From Oegoconia quadripuncta (taxonomy: Eukaryota > Arthropoda > Insecta > Lepidoptera > Autostichidae): a DNA stretch of 64,000 bases. The notes below the pieces were generated by a model, which had not been told where the DNA came from, searched no databases, and worked only from the letters and a program-made list of their open reading frames with translations. This document shows positions 20,372 to 31,537 of the stretch, one piece after another. The DNA is taken from NCBI GenBank assembly GCA_949316235.1, contig OX438750.1, positions 3,114,501 to 3,178,500 on the forward strand, in the 5' to 3' direction. The position numbers and the translations under genes were made by a program. Position 1 is the stretch's first letter. Every line of letters starts with the position of its first letter.

Positions 20372-21020
20372 GTATATTTTGTGGGCGCCATGTTGGTTTT
20401 TTTTTTACCATAGACACTCCAAGGATCACGACGAATCGAACAACATATTTCACTTCAAAATTCTCCTTTTTGGGGCTGTCGGGTAAAGACAATAATTGCC
20501 AAAATATATTTTTAAACGATCAGTAGGTAAGTCAACTATCGAGCATTTAATAAAATAAGGGGTACGCGAGTTTAAAGTCTTTCTTGGAGTGGTACGTAGA
20601 GCAAACCAAATGGGAAACACTCGAATAGAGCAATTCGGATCTCCCGCCGATTCATTCCCAGAGAAATGGGATGAGCCTCCCATCTCTGATGTACCATGAG
20701 ACTGGTACATCAGAGGCTGCTATCAGCCTCTTTTAGAGAGGGTGTCTTGACATCGGCCACAGGCCTTGCCCTCTGCCATTAGCGCTATGTCTGATGCTTG
20801 GCGTAAGGACTCCTCATATATGTCAGTTGATCCTGGCTACAGGAGTTGCAGTGGGAGCGTGTGGAGGTGGGTCATGTTTTTGTCATCCCGAAAGTTCCAC
20901 AGGACGCAATTATTTTTTCATCAGACATCACTGTGGTTGCATCATCGCCAAACATTAGACTAAGGTCATTATTCTACAAACATCCAAGCATAAAAATAAT
21001 TTTAAACATTTTTTTGGTTC
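20372..21020. other. Fer2LCH intron 1, second half
   Basis: Holds a GC-richer block at 20640-20960 with a small inverted repeat (CTCTGATGTACCATGAGACTGGTACATCAGAG, described by its 11-bp arms). It may be LINE-derived, but no diagnostic motif was found. Confidence 0.4.
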
Positions 21021-21027
21021 TAGAACA

Positions 21028-21142
21028 ATGAAGATGTTAGCTGTTGCCCTAGGCTGCCTCCTGGCTTTGTCTGGAGCGTTCGCCGCCGATAGCTGCTATC
21101 AAGATGTAGGTTTAGACTGTGGACAGATGTCATCAGGATTAA
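21028..21142 (+). CDS. Fer2LCH: Fer2LCH coding exon 1
   Basis: ATG four bases after acceptor TCTAG (21022-21023). Encodes the signal peptide and [17 protein letters not shown]. Donor TTAA|GTAAGT at 21143, 115 nt. Confidence 0.93.
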
Positions 21143-24100
21143 GTAAGTGTTTTATCTCACAGATTGTTTGTATGTTTCTTGTCAAAACATGGCCGCGGCA
21201 TTTGGGGGTCAATGCCATAATGCTATTGCAAACACACCGCGTCGCCACATTACATATTGTGATCTCTTGCAGCAAATTAATATGAATTTACTAAGTAGTT
21301 ATGTATTATTATTAATAAATAATTTGTTTATCTCGTTTCTCGTACTCTAACGGAAAAAGTATTAAGTAAGTTATATTAATGGGTAGGTATCCCAAAACGA
21401 GTTGACCGTAATATTCACACAATACTGTTATAAAATGATCTCATGATTGAGATCGAACTTACGTTGACACTTGAGATATTGTTGTTAAACAGTGCCAAGA
21501 AACATAGTATCTACCTATTGAATTTTTGGTACCGGCACTACATAATATAGATATGTTCGCTTGGGATGGGGTCGGGCTAGGGTTGCCAGATTAAGAAACC
21601 AAAATCGCTGAACAGTATTCTGAAATGGCAGGACTGTACGATTTTTGCCTGGACAAAACTGAAATCAGTATCCATTTATAATATTTCACGTAATACGTTA
21701 GGTATTATTATATATTATACATACGAAAGAAAACAACAAAATATTTGCAATAACAAGGCCCTGTAAAATTAAATCATAACTAAACTGTGTTTCACGCAAA
21801 ATACTAACCTACAGTATTCAAGGTTTTAATTCTGGGTAAATACCCCAAGAGTGCTGGTGTATTTTAGTTTGTGCAGACATGACGAATTCTTTCGTATTTA
21901 CTTCACTAACATCATTTTGAACTATCATTAAACTAACTACCAACACCAAACAGGTCATCATGTACAGTCAGCTGCAAACAAATCAGTACCCCCCGTACTT
22001 TTTTTTTTATGCACAACGGGTTGGTACTTGACCTCAATCACACCTGATGTTAAGTGAAGATGAGGTCGAAAGTGGAAGCGTACTGACCCGGAAACCCCAA
22101 CACCTTTGAGGGACTGGCTATCTTATCTATGACAATCTTAACAGTCATTATATGAATAGGGGACCTAGTTTCTCTGCAGCTGACTGTACAGAAAGAAAGA
22201 AAATGAAATGAAATTCTTTATTATGCCATTAAACACTATAGAACTCACAATTTTTTTACCATAGGTAGTATAATATTTAAACGAATGTTGTCTTGGCATC
22301 ATTATCTGAGAAGTATATTACTTAAACTCTGTCTCCTACACTAGTCCTAGAACCGTATCGCAGGAAGACAGTTACCGTAGAAAAACAAATAATTAGCCAA
22401 GTTACATTTTTAAACAATCTGTGATGCAAATAAAGATTTTTTTTCGGATATTAGGATATATTTTTGAATAGTTTATTCTACTTAAAACACAACAATAGGT
22501 ACATTACAATTTACATTATTAGAAATCAACATTGTTAAGAACTGTTCAACTAACAAAATAACAACTAGGCTATGATTTGCATAAATATTACTATGTGTGC
22601 CGCAGTATTGAATAGGTAACGACTCAGCATAATGCTTCGCTCAAAGAGCGAGGCGCTGGTTTTCTGTTGCACCCGTGTGGGATGAGTTGGCGTGTACATG
22701 AGTTCACTGTAGGTATATGACGTAGTCTGGCGTGAATCTGTAAACATTCATAGACCTCCTCAAGGAATCCCCAAGACGACGCCCATGATCTCATGATGAC
22801 ATGGAACTTTAAGGCATCGACACGTAACACTAGGGAATTCACCGAACTTAAAATGGATTGAAATGTTTGAAGATGTTTTCTTAACTTTCACCAAACATGT
22901 AGAATGATTATTTATTCTCAAAGAATCCCCTAGATGCAGTGCAGCCCATGATTTTAATATATATGGAACCAAAAGGCATCTTGAGGAATTCACCGGACTT
23001 GGAAATTGAAAGAAAATGTTTCAATATGTTTTTAAGAAGAATGAAATCGCATTTTCGTGCATTTCGACTATTGCCATGTTATTTATAGTTCCTTTGTGGT
23101 TAGTGTACATACATTGTTCGGTATTACTCATAATATGTATACATATGTTGTAGATATAATATATAATATTAATTATCATATGTATGTAGGTATGTTTGTG
23201 TACACATGCCGAAATAGATATGTTTATTAATATTATAATTATGTTGTTTCTTTTATTAATAACTTAACTAATAACTCGTACGTATTTTTTTTTGGAAATT
23301 ACCAATTATTTTACTGGATGAGTTTTTTTACCGAAAGGAAAAAAATAGGGCGCATATTAGGTATTGAGCATAGGTAGTTTTTTTTTTTAACTATTTTATT
23401 TTATGCACTACGGGTTGGTTATCCTGATGTTAAGTGAAGATGAGTGACTAGTTCCGGTGGGATAAACATATCCGCGATAAGTTTTTCCAAGCGAGCAAAG
23501 CCACGGGCGGAAATCTAGTTATTAATTTTACCCATAATTCTCCAGCCCTTCCGCGTTGTAACGCGATATACGGCGACTATGGTCGCCATGGAAACGTAGC
23601 AACAGAGCTCCAGGCCTACGCCAACCTCCACCTAGAGCTATCCTACCAGTATCTTCTCTCTGCTGCGTACTTCAACAACTACCAGACCAACCGAGCTGGC
23701 TTTAGTAAGCTTTTCAAGAAGCTCTCCGACGACGCTTGGCAGAAGAATATTGATATTATCAAGCATATTACTATGAGAGGTGAGTTACAGTTTACGATTT
23801 GCAAACGCTACATAAATTCAATTTTACCTTGACGCCTCAGGAAGCAGTTGTGGTGCAGTCGAATTCGCCATTCGTTTTTTGCGAAGTTAGGTAATGTTTG
23901 GCGCGGTCTTTGGATGGGTGACCACTAAATAAAATATAAATAGCCTTTATTATTGAAGCTTTAGTCTAATACATTATTAATTTACATCGACAACTTCAAC
24001 TTGTCTTGCGACATAGGTCTCCTGCAAAGCCTTGTGGGTGACTACTAGTGGCATTTTAATTCGAGTGTTTCCATGATTCGGAGGGCACGTTAACCAGTCT

Positions 24101-26510
24101 GTCCAAATTGAAGGCAGTCTTCAAGCCAAGGCTGTTGCCTACAGAGGCGGCTTGAAAATACTGATTGTCAGGTGATTACTCGTCGAACACAAATCCACTA
24201 ATTCACACTGGGCTTTCATGGTGGATCATCATTACCCATACCCTCTCTCAGGTCTATTCAGAGCTAGATGACGTTGTAACGGTATCGTTCTTTTGAGCTG
24301 ATACTCATTGGTGGGTTTGGGTTATTGGAGTTCAAATACGAAATTTTAAACTGACTGACTGATGAACTGACGGATCCTTTTTTTAGCACACTGATTTCCA
24401 GATTTAACTCGGTCTCACCGTTATTTTAATCATTCTTACATCTCAATATTTTTTTAGTTGTACTACCTGTTTCTCTCAATAAACAAGTTGGTGTGGTGAT
24501 CCGTGTTCTGTTTTGACTCTGGCCTGAGCTGTCCCGCCCCTCGAGACTCGACCCAGCTGGGCACAGGTGGGGTGGGAAGGTCACAACGTTACTGACGCTC
24601 GAGATCAAAATGTTTGCTTGAAAATGCCTCTAAGGGCTACTCTATTGTTTTAATGAAATCTCTTTACCACCAGGTGACGTCATGGACTTTGCCCGTCGCA
24701 GCACCCAAGACACCTTAGCCAACCGGGAGTATACTGTGGAACTCCACGAGCTCGAGTCTCTGGCGAAGGCCCTGGACACGCAAAAGGATCTGGCTGAACG
24801 TGCGTTCTATATCCACAAGGAGGCTACCAGGAATAGCCCGAAACTACATGACCCTGAGGTAAGATGTCAGGATTTATCTAGGAATCAGTGTACAGGTGAT
24901 GACTTATGGCACTGAACCGTGGGTCTGATAGGAAAGTTCAAGGTCACGGAACAATCTATGGTGTGATCGAATCAGGAAATCCGTAGAACGAAGGTTATAG
25001 ACATAGTCCAGCGGATTAGTGAGTAGAAGTGGCAGTGGGCAGGGCACATAGCTCGAAGAGCGGATGGCCGGTGGGGCATTAAAGTTTTATAAGTGGAGAC
25101 CACGCCCCGGTAAGCGCAGCAATATTATATCGTTCACTTATAAGATGTATGGCATGATTAAGCGGTCGTCGCGTCACGATAATTTTTTTTATTAAACCGC
25201 ATTTAAGCACGTAATCTACTTGTTTGACGCAAAGTCCTCTATCGTCAACAGTATCATTGTCCCTTTCCGAGGTAGTAGCTTGGACATACTAACTGACATA
25301 ATTTTTACTTCGAATAGATTTAAATTGACATTCAACGAATGATATCATGTATCTTACGTTGAAATAAATTCTTAAAGTTTGAGTTTGAAGCTCCCAAAAA
25401 ATTGCGATCGTCAAACCGCCTGTCTAGCGTGGCGATTAGAGCACATCCTCTCATGCTCAAAAGTGGACTTGTTCTTGAACTGAATAGTATTTCCGTCGTC
25501 CCACGACGGAAAGAAACCGGACGGAATGTCCTTGATTCCTTGGAGCATGGGTCGGGCTTTATGTCGACACTCTTGCCCCGTCTCACCTCGGGTAGAAGGC
25601 CGGGTGCAGCCGTTGAGACTGCACAAAAAATGAAAATTAATAAATATAGGGAAATGGGCTCCATTTTTCTTGCTTTAGGAGTCGAAACCTTAGATCCTTG
25701 GGGGCCGGGTGCTCTTCAATTTTTCTTTAATATTTGAAAGCGCTTACCGGATGTCACTGGTGACCTGAAAGCTGGCTGTTTCTTCTCTCAACGCTTAAGT
25801 ATCTGCATCCAGCGAGGAAACGCAGCCAGCGTTTTGGGTACCTTCCCTCGCGGTCACATTTTTTTACATTTATTCTAGTTTATATTCCATCTATTTATTT
25901 GTTACTGTTTTTTTAAATAAATAATATAAATAGGCTGTAGGCAATCATCACTGACGACCTTATTTGGTGTAGTGGTTAGAAACTCTGCTACAACACCAAA
26001 TGGTCGCGGGTTCGAATCCCGCTAGGGGCATATGTTTGTATGATGAATACAAACATGTGTTCCCGAGTTATGGATGTTTTTCATTTATACATGTATTTAT
26101 TTACAAAAAAAAAATTATTTGTGTAGTTTCTCAACCATCTAGTATCCATAACACAAGCCTAGATGCTTACTGTGGACCTAGATGGCGCTGTGTGTTTGTG
26201 CAAAGACATTTATTATTATTTTATCATTATCACTGAGGCACACATCATGTATTTGCAATCGGTTCCGTTAAAGTTGGAAGTTCTTAATTCTTCCAAATAA
26301 AAACTTATATGAATATAAATTGACCAATTGTCTCTTTGTCTTCAGATCACTCAATTCCTGGAAGAGGAGTTCATCGAAGATCATGCTAAGACGGTCCGCG
26401 ACCTCGCCGGTCACTCGTCGGACCTCAAGAAATTCATTACGGCCAACAACGGACAGGATCTGTCCCTCGCTTTATATCTGTTCGACGAGTATTTACAAAA
26501 AATCGTCTAA
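21028..26510 (+). CDS. Fer2LCH: Secreted ferritin light chain (whole gene, 4 coding exons)
   Basis: Light, non-ferroxidase subunit of insect secreted ferritin, which co-assembles with Fer1HCH and provides the iron-nucleating surface. Coding exons are 21028-21142, 23546-23779, 24674-24858 and 26346-26510. The phases join to 232 aa, the usual lepidopteran length. Residues 1-20 or so are a signal peptide ([19 protein letters not shown]), followed by conserved cysteines ([27 protein letters not shown]). The position equivalent to the heavy-chain EEREHA reads DDAWQK, so the ferroxidase ligands are missing as expected. The C-terminus [14 protein letters not shown] is characteristic. Regulation is by the 5'UTR IRE. 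The gene is divergent from Fer1HCH. Confidence 0.96.
22009..22165 (-). repeat. SINE family S3, 3' part
   Basis: Reverse copy: poly-T, GACCTCAATCACACCTGATG, GGAAGCGTACTGACCCGG, GACTGGCTATCTTATC. Confidence 0.85.
22200..23310. other. Fer2LCH intron 2, AT-rich
   Basis: 22200-22440 looks like a LINE 3'UTR (AATGAAATTCTTTATTATGCC). 22760-23030 contains a two-fold imperfect repeat (AATCCCCAAGACGACGCCCA / AATCCCCTAGATGCAGTGCA, each followed by CATGAT and a 'catggaac/atggaacc' block). I see no gene. Confidence 0.4.
23546..23779 (+). CDS. Fer2LCH: Fer2LCH coding exon 2
   Basis: Acceptor TTCTCCAG|CC, donor AGAG|GTGAGT. Encodes helices A and [21 protein letters not shown], then the [15 protein letters not shown] stretch that replaces the ferroxidase motif. 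Confidence 0.95.
23880..24180 (+). mobile_element. 5S-rRNA-derived SINE (S4), split by an insertion
   Basis: The head AAGTTAGGTAATGTTTGGCG and CTTTGGATGGGTGACCA resembles the 3' half of 5S rRNA. The body resumes at GGGTGACTACTAGTGGC and runs through CAGAGGCGGCTTGAAAA. Between them, 23926-24030 is an AT-rich insertion flanked by GGGTGAC direct repeats. Confidence 0.75.
24520..24600 (-). repeat. Short dispersed repeat shared with 62815-62910
   Basis: GAGCTGTCCCGCCCCTCGAG and ACTCGACCCAGCTGGGCACA occur here and, reverse-complemented, at 62815-62910 near DPP8/9 exon 2. Confidence 0.65.
24674..24858 (+). CDS. Fer2LCH: Fer2LCH coding exon 3
   Basis: Acceptor CCACCAG|GT, donor CCTGAG|GTAAGA, 185 nt. 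Encodes [11 protein letters not shown]...[19 protein letters not shown]...[10 protein letters not shown], helix C of the light chain. Confidence 0.95.
24896..25115 (+). mobile_element. LINE remnant, C-terminal
   Basis: Frames with stops read TYGTEPWV ... [16 protein letters not shown] ... VETTPR, the C-terminal 'WAGH(I/V)AR' motif of RTE-like LINEs. It begins immediately after Fer2LCH exon 3. Confidence 0.75.
25230..25395 (+). mobile_element. LINE 3'UTR fragment shared with 39565-39716
   Basis: GGTAGTAGCTTGGACATAC, TTTAAATTGACATTCAACGA and TATCATGTATCTTACGTTG occur in both places. Confidence 0.75.
25402..25737 (+). mobile_element. LINE remnant with intact C-terminal frame
   Basis: 111-codon frame: [20 protein letters not shown] ... 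[20 protein letters not shown] ... [18 protein letters not shown]. The 'K..KY..L......AVETLGPWGP' tail is typical of LINE ORF2 C-termini. It lies in Fer2LCH intron 4. Confidence 0.7.
25953..26216 (+). repeat. SINE family S2 (full length)
   Basis: GACGACCTTATTTGGTGTAG, B box GGGTTCGAATCCCG, end AGATGGCGCTGTGTGTTTG and (TTA)n. About 130 bp before Fer2LCH exon 4. Confidence 0.94.
26346..26510 (+). CDS. Fer2LCH: Fer2LCH coding exon 4 (last)
   Basis: Acceptor GTCTTCAG|ATC; stop TAA at 26508-26510. Encodes [20 protein letters not shown] and the C-terminal helix. The 3'UTR has AATAAA at 26753-26758. Confidence 0.96.
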   Translation: MTQFLEEEFIEDHAKTVRDLAGHSSDLKKFITANNGQDLSLALYLFDEYLQKIV

Positions 26511-26752
26511 TTCACATTATTTATACATATTTTTTTCCATTTCATATAAGCCTATACACACAATTTCTAAACCTCCACTAAATACCTTAAATTTTGGTAG
26601 TGTCTTTGTTTCCTGGCAACACCCATTGTTCAGTAACGTACAAAATATAGGCTGTTATTTTAAAAATCATGTGATTTATTTTTGTTTAAGTGTCATAATT
26701 GTATATAATTTGTAAGTTTATAGGCAATTGTTAGTAAGTATTATATTTTCAA

Positions 26753-26758
26753 AATAAA
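26753..26758 (+). terminator. Fer2LCH polyadenylation signal
   Basis: AATAAA about 245 nt after the stop, at the end of an AT-rich 3'UTR free of recognisable repeats. Confidence 0.75.
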
Positions 26759-26889
26759 AATTTTTCCATTTAGCCCCAATTTTGTTTATTTTGAGATTTG
26801 TACCACTCAGGTGCTGTTATCGACACATTTAAATTATCGATATTGTCTCCTTTATCGATAGTTGGATATCTTTACCATCATCATATCAT

Positions 26890-27285
26890 ATTAGGTCCTT
26901 ACCTATGAAATTGGCGTTTTTTATGAAGAATTTCATTAAGACTGTTTTCTCCATACAAACATTTTTGAATTTTTTTTGGGAACGGCAAATCCTTGGATAA
27001 CATTAAGTTAAGTATAGGCAGCGTTAATTTTTAAAAGTAACCACCTTATAAAAGTTTCAGCGAATCTAAGAAATGATTATGGGAAGCGCATGAAAAGAGC
27101 GCTGTTAATTTTTTTTTATATGATTTAGCCCAGAAATTAAAAAATATTTCATGTGAAATGTTGAAATAATATTCCATTAATTCCAAATAAAAAACAAATT
27201 TGGATATAGCTTTGAAAATCGCAGGAATTGGTACATAATGGTTAACGAAAAAAAAAACCTCCAATTTCATAGGTAAAGACCCAAT
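26890..27285 (-). mobile_element. MITE family M3
   Basis: ATTAGGTCCTTACCTATGAA at one end, CATAGGTAAAGACCCAAT at the other; single copy of the element that forms the foldback at 928-1989. Confidence 0.88.
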
Positions 27286-27295
27286 ATATCTTTTT

Positions 27296-27517
27296 TGGTT
27301 GGTGGTGGGGCATTTTAAATGTCCGCCTGGCTAGCTACCACCATCTTATCTAAATCTGCCACCAAGCAGCAATATTTGTCGTGTTCGGCTGTTAGAGATA
27401 CGATAGCCAGTCCCCCAAATTTCAGGGGTTTCCGGGTCAGTACGCTTCCACCTTCGGCCTCATCTTCACTTAACATGTGTGATTGAGGTCAAGTACTAAC
27501 CCGTTGTGCATAAAAAA
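27296..27517 (+). repeat. SINE family S3
   Basis: GGTTGGTGGTGGGGCATTTT, CTACCACCATCTTATC, GATTGAGGTCAAGTACTAAC and poly-A; the tRNA-like head is missing. Confidence 0.88.
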
Positions 27518-27519
27518 AG

Positions 27520-28220
27520 GGTGATTTTTTAAGAGGGTGCGGGGTTCTATTACACAATTTCAGTTATCCTCATCGGTTACGTTCTGACATAGATAGATAG
27601 ATAGATAAGCATTTATTTGCATCCATGTACACACACATAATAAATTTTACATATGAAAAATACAACTAAAACAATAAAACACAAGTACAGAAACAAACAA
27701 ATATTATGTGTGTGCCGCAGTATACAAAAAGGCTACAGCTCAGTGTATGGATTTGCCCGAGGCGGGCAAAACACTGGTATTCTGCTGAAACCTGAGGGTT
27801 GGTCGTGGGACAAATGGAATGTTGAAATGTGTTTGGTGTTATCAAATTAAAACTAACGTTATTGGTAAAAGAATATTCTGTAAGATTATTCCCGTAACAT
27901 ATTGGATTCAATTAATAAAATATATGTACCTAATTAAGTTATTGAACCAAATTTATTATTATTATAGAATAAATTGATAATTAATGAAAAATTAAGAAAT
28001 TATTGCAATTTTCGATTTCATATTCTATAGACGTTAAAATTATAATATTTCGATTTGTGATGCCCAAGCTATGGATCCAATCTACAGCCCCCTACTGCTC
28101 ACTGCTCACTGACATGTGATTGGTTGGCTCATCGCTCACTCGGCAATTTGACTGTTTATCATTGGTCAACGTAATCGATAAGGATACCGATGAAATTACC
28201 TAATCGAAGGGCTAGATGTC
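27520..28220. other. Intergenic, nothing called
   Basis: Contains (TAGA)n at 27590-27612 and AT-rich sequence; the small ORF at 27653 has no supporting signal. Confidence 0.5.
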
Positions 28221-28340
28221 CAAGTCCTAAACTATGAGGAATAACGAAAAGTACTCGAAAGGAGTCTCGGGCCCGATTTTGATGAAAACTAAAACTGCAT
28301 CATAGGATTTTTGAAAAATTAATATTCCTAGCCAAGAATC
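28220..28340 (+). repeat. Dispersed repeat shared with 35885-36005
   Basis: GGAGTCTCGGGCCCGATTTT, GATGAAAACTAAAACTGCATCA and CCTAGCCAAGAATCGAACCC match the second copy with few changes. It ends in a B-box-like string. Confidence 0.65.
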
Positions 28341-28516
28341 GAACCCGTTGATTTAGAAAAAAATAAAACATATTGTATTGACTGTAGGGAGTGACTGAAA
28401 ACCAGCGCTACTCGAGAACATGTTCTCGAGTAAGCAAATGCTGAGTCACTTCCTTTTGCCTAATAACAATACCTAAGTATACTACCTAATCTAATTCTAC
28501 AGATAATCTATTTTTA

Positions 28517-28783
28517 TACAGGGTGTAACGGTTAAGTGTAGTCATATTTTAAGGGCTTGTTCTACCCATCAATACGAACAACTTTTACTATGGGGGCAAC
28601 TTCGAAATCGCGAAAAAAAAATCAGCTGTTTCATACATTGCATCGGGAGGTTATTGAAATTTTCTATGGAACAGCTCATTTTTTTTTCGCGATTTCGAAG
28701 ATACCCCCATAGTAAAAGTTGTTCGTATTGATGGGTAGAACAAGCCCTTAAAATATGACTACACTTAACCGTTACAGGGTGTA
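28517..28783. mobile_element. Palindromic MITE family M1
   Basis: TACAGGGTGTAACGGTTAAG at the left and its complement at the right; the centre is in the opposite orientation to 13014-13280. Confidence 0.95.
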
Positions 28784-28894
28784 TATAAATAACTTATAAC
28801 TAAGGAAACCGATTTAGTGTACCTTCATCTATATACATAATGATTGTTGTGACTTTGTTATTAGAGCAATAAAAAACATTTGTATTTGTATTTT

Positions 28895-29290
28895 TTTTTA
28901 TCCACAACGGGTTAGTACATGACCTCAATCACACCTGATGTTAAGTTTCCTTTTGAATATTTCTAAGGGCAGAGATATTGCATAGGGTTTCCGCCTGGAT
29001 AACCGTTACGTAACAGCCCATGCTTTCACTCATTTCATAGCCCTTCGCATAAATGCCTGCGCCTGTACCTGACTCCATCTTGGAGGCATCTGTGTACCAC
29101 ATGAATCTGCAGGTTAATATGTGAATAGTAAAATATCGTATTTTGGGTCATCATCAGCCATGCCATCAGGTCATGCAGGGACTTGAAGGCACTGAAAACC
29201 AGCGCTGTGAGTCGTCGCAGCATGAGCTGAGTGCTAACCCAATTGCGCACGCCGCAACACGTGACAGCATTGTCGGGATCTTCTTCATAA
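28895..29290 (-). mobile_element. LINE RNase H remnant beside an S3 SINE end
   Basis: 28895-28952 is an S3 3' end (reverse). The minus strand 29120-28957 reads WYTDASKMESGTGAGIYAKG and VTVIQAETLCNISALR, an RNase H domain with its catalytic D...E pattern. 29250-29190 reads VSTQLMLRRLTALVFS. Probably the same LINE group as 10200-10830. Confidence 0.75.
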
Positions 29291-29384
29291 TTGTATTTCT
29301 ATTTTAGTTATAATTTACTACTTCTTTGTTTTTGTATCGTGTTGTGGCGTTCATAATAAGCTATTCTTATTCTTTCCGTCGTAT

Positions 29385-29605
29385 ATGAGGGAGTATGGGC
29401 CGTAGTCCACCAAGCTGGCTCAATGCGGGTTGGGGACAACACATGCCTTTGAATTTTTATTTCTCAGGCATGCTGGTTTCCTCACGATGTTTTCCTTCTC
29501 TGTGAGCAGTCGGATAAATGCACATAATTTAATTAAATTTAAAACTCATTAGTACATGGCTTGCCTGTGAATCGTGCACGGACCTCCCAAATTGGGAGAC
29601 CGCGT
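29385..29605 (-). repeat. Repeat family S5
   Basis: GGGCCGTAGTCCACCAAGCTGG, CACATGCCTTTGAATTTTTA, GTGAGCAGTCGGATAAATGC and GACCTCCCAAATTGGGAGAC; the complement is seen at 59232-59525. Confidence 0.75.
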
Positions 29606-30243
29606 CTTAAGACGCATCTCGGGTGATGCCTCAAGACTTGTATTGAGATTGGTTTATTAATACGGGCGTTAGACGGTTGAGCCTTTGTCCCTAAAATTAG
29701 CTTATCATAAAATCTTGCAACATTCGCCTGTCGATAATTTAATGAGTGACGCTATCTAGTCTCGTAGCTGCCTCGTAGATAAACTTTGGAGTGGGCTGAA
29801 CGTGACTGATACGAATGACCTAGCCTTCATAAATTACTATGTTAGCTAAACAGGGTTTATGAATTTTTCCACGATTTGATAATGCCCAATGAGTTGACAG
29901 ACCACCAAATATAAATATTTAAAGATCATTTACCCAAAATCTGGAGCGTTCGGTGGCTCAGCGGTTAAGAAGTTGACGCTATCTCAAGCTCGGTGCTAAT
30001 TTATAAACCAATCTTGAGGTCTACTCAGCTGAGATCACTTCTCAAGTATTCGCCTTAGCGGCGAATGAATGATAGTCTTGAGTTTCGTTTATTAATATGT
30101 GAAACTCGGCGCACCTCTCAATGAGTACTGCTTGAGTATCTATGCGTTTCAGGTCTCAAGTTAGGTTTATTAATTAACACGTTTACTTGAGACCGATCAC
30201 AAGACTGTTCTCAATCTTGAGAATGGTTTATTAATACGGGCCT
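29606..30243. mobile_element. MITE family M2 broken by an internal inversion
   Basis: 29606-29669 is the left end of M2 in reverse (CGTCTTAAGACGCATCTCGG...TTTATTAATACGGGC). 29966-30243 is the rest in forward orientation (AAGTTGACGCTATCTC...TTTATTAATACGGGCC). Reversing 29606-29969 would bring the two parts together in order. Confidence 0.7.
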
Positions 30244-30247
30244 GAGA

Positions 30248-31038
30248 CAGGGGTCGGCAACCTGCGGCTCTTTAGTTCCATACTCAAATATTATTTATTC
30301 TATAAAAAAAAAACATAAAATCGTTCTGAATCGATTAACTTGGATCAATCAATCCAGATGCACATAGATTAGGCACCATTTCTATCTCTCAGCCACTTGT
30401 AATCGCTTTCCACCGCACCCCTCTCGAGTTGAAGCACTTAGGTATATTCGACGCATGGAAAAGTCTTCCAGATTGCTACAATGAGGTGAAGAAATTGGCA
30501 TTTGGAGTGCTGACTACTTTGGATCGATTATTTGTGCGAGCAAGCGTTCTCTTGCATGAATACAAAAAGTAAAGTAAGAAGCCAACTTACAAATGAAAAT
30601 TTAGAGTCATGTTTAAAACTACAAGTTATGAGCCAAATTTATCCAAACGAAAACGCTCTCATTGAATTTGTTTGCTCAAATGTATGTTATTGTTTTTTTT
30701 AGTACAAGTTACATTTAAAGTTTAAATTTTCTACTCGAATAACCATGCAAATCGCTCCCATTGAATTTGTTTGCTCAATAGTTTGTTATTGAAGTACAAG
30801 TTAGTGTTGAAAGTAAATGTTTAGTTGTTTTAATTTTTTACTTAACACGCGATTAATAATACCATAATAGATTATCCAATTTGTTGTAAAAAACACTACC
30901 TACTTGATGAATAAATAGATAAGGTTTTATTATCAAAAAAATTTATTTATGCAGGTACTATTTATTTTTAACCAAAAAAAAATTTGTGGCTCTTTATTTT
31001 GAATTTTTGACTCTTCCGGCTCAAAAGGTTGCCGACCC
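30248..31038 (+). mobile_element. hAT element remnant with transposase C-terminus
   Basis: Ends CAGGGGTCGGCAACCTGCGG and AAAGGTTGCCGACCCCTG are inverted repeats typical of the hAT superfamily. 30535-30630 reads CEQAFSCMNTKSKVRSQLTN then ENLESCLKLQ, the hAT dimerisation region of ZBED-like transposases. It is frameshifted against the upstream KKLAFGVLTTLDRLF. Non-autonomous relic. Confidence 0.85.
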
Positions 31039-31084
31039 CTGGTCTAAAATATAAGGCTGTATTCCTGGCTAACCACTCGTTAGG

Positions 31085-31285
31085 GCATTTTAAATGTCCG
31101 CCTGGCTAGCTACCACCATCTTATCTAAATCTGCCGCCAAGCAGCAATGTTAATAGCATTGTTGTGTTCCGGTTGTGAGAGATAAGATAGCCAGTCCCCC
31201 AAATGTGTTGGGGTTTCCGGGTCATCTTCACTTAACATCAGGTGTGATTGAAGTCAAGTACCAAATCGTTGTATATAAAAAAAAA
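31085..31285 (+). repeat. SINE family S3
   Basis: GGGCATTTTAAATGTCCGCC through GTGATTGAAGTCAAGTACC and poly-A; headless. Confidence 0.9.
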
Positions 31286-31287
31286 AC

Positions 31288-31470
31288 AAAAAAGAAGTTA
31301 AGCAATGTCTGGCGCGCTCAGTCCTTGAATGGGTGACCATTAGTGGCATTTTATTTAATACGAGTGTTCCCGTGCTTCAGCGGGTACGTTAAATACGGTT
31401 GTTTTCAATTGAAGGCCTGTCTGTGGCCTACAGGGGCGGCTTAAAACTAATGAGGCCAAGTACGAACCCG
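31288..31470 (+). mobile_element. 5S-rRNA-derived SINE (S4)
   Basis: AGTTAAGCAATGTCTGGCGC and GTCCTTGAATGGGTGACCAT correspond closely to the 5S rRNA segment that holds the internal promoter C box and the 3' half. The body ACAGGGGCGGCTTAAAACTA matches 23880-24180. Confidence 0.8.
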
Positions 31471-31537
31471 TCGTGCATAAAAAAAAAAAAATGACAGGTA
31501 GCCACTAATGTGACACAGAGGGTTATGTTACGCTTTT

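Noticed and set aside
31288..31345. 5S rRNA gene
   Set aside because: Only the 3' half of 5S is similar, followed by a body shared with other copies; a SINE is the better reading.
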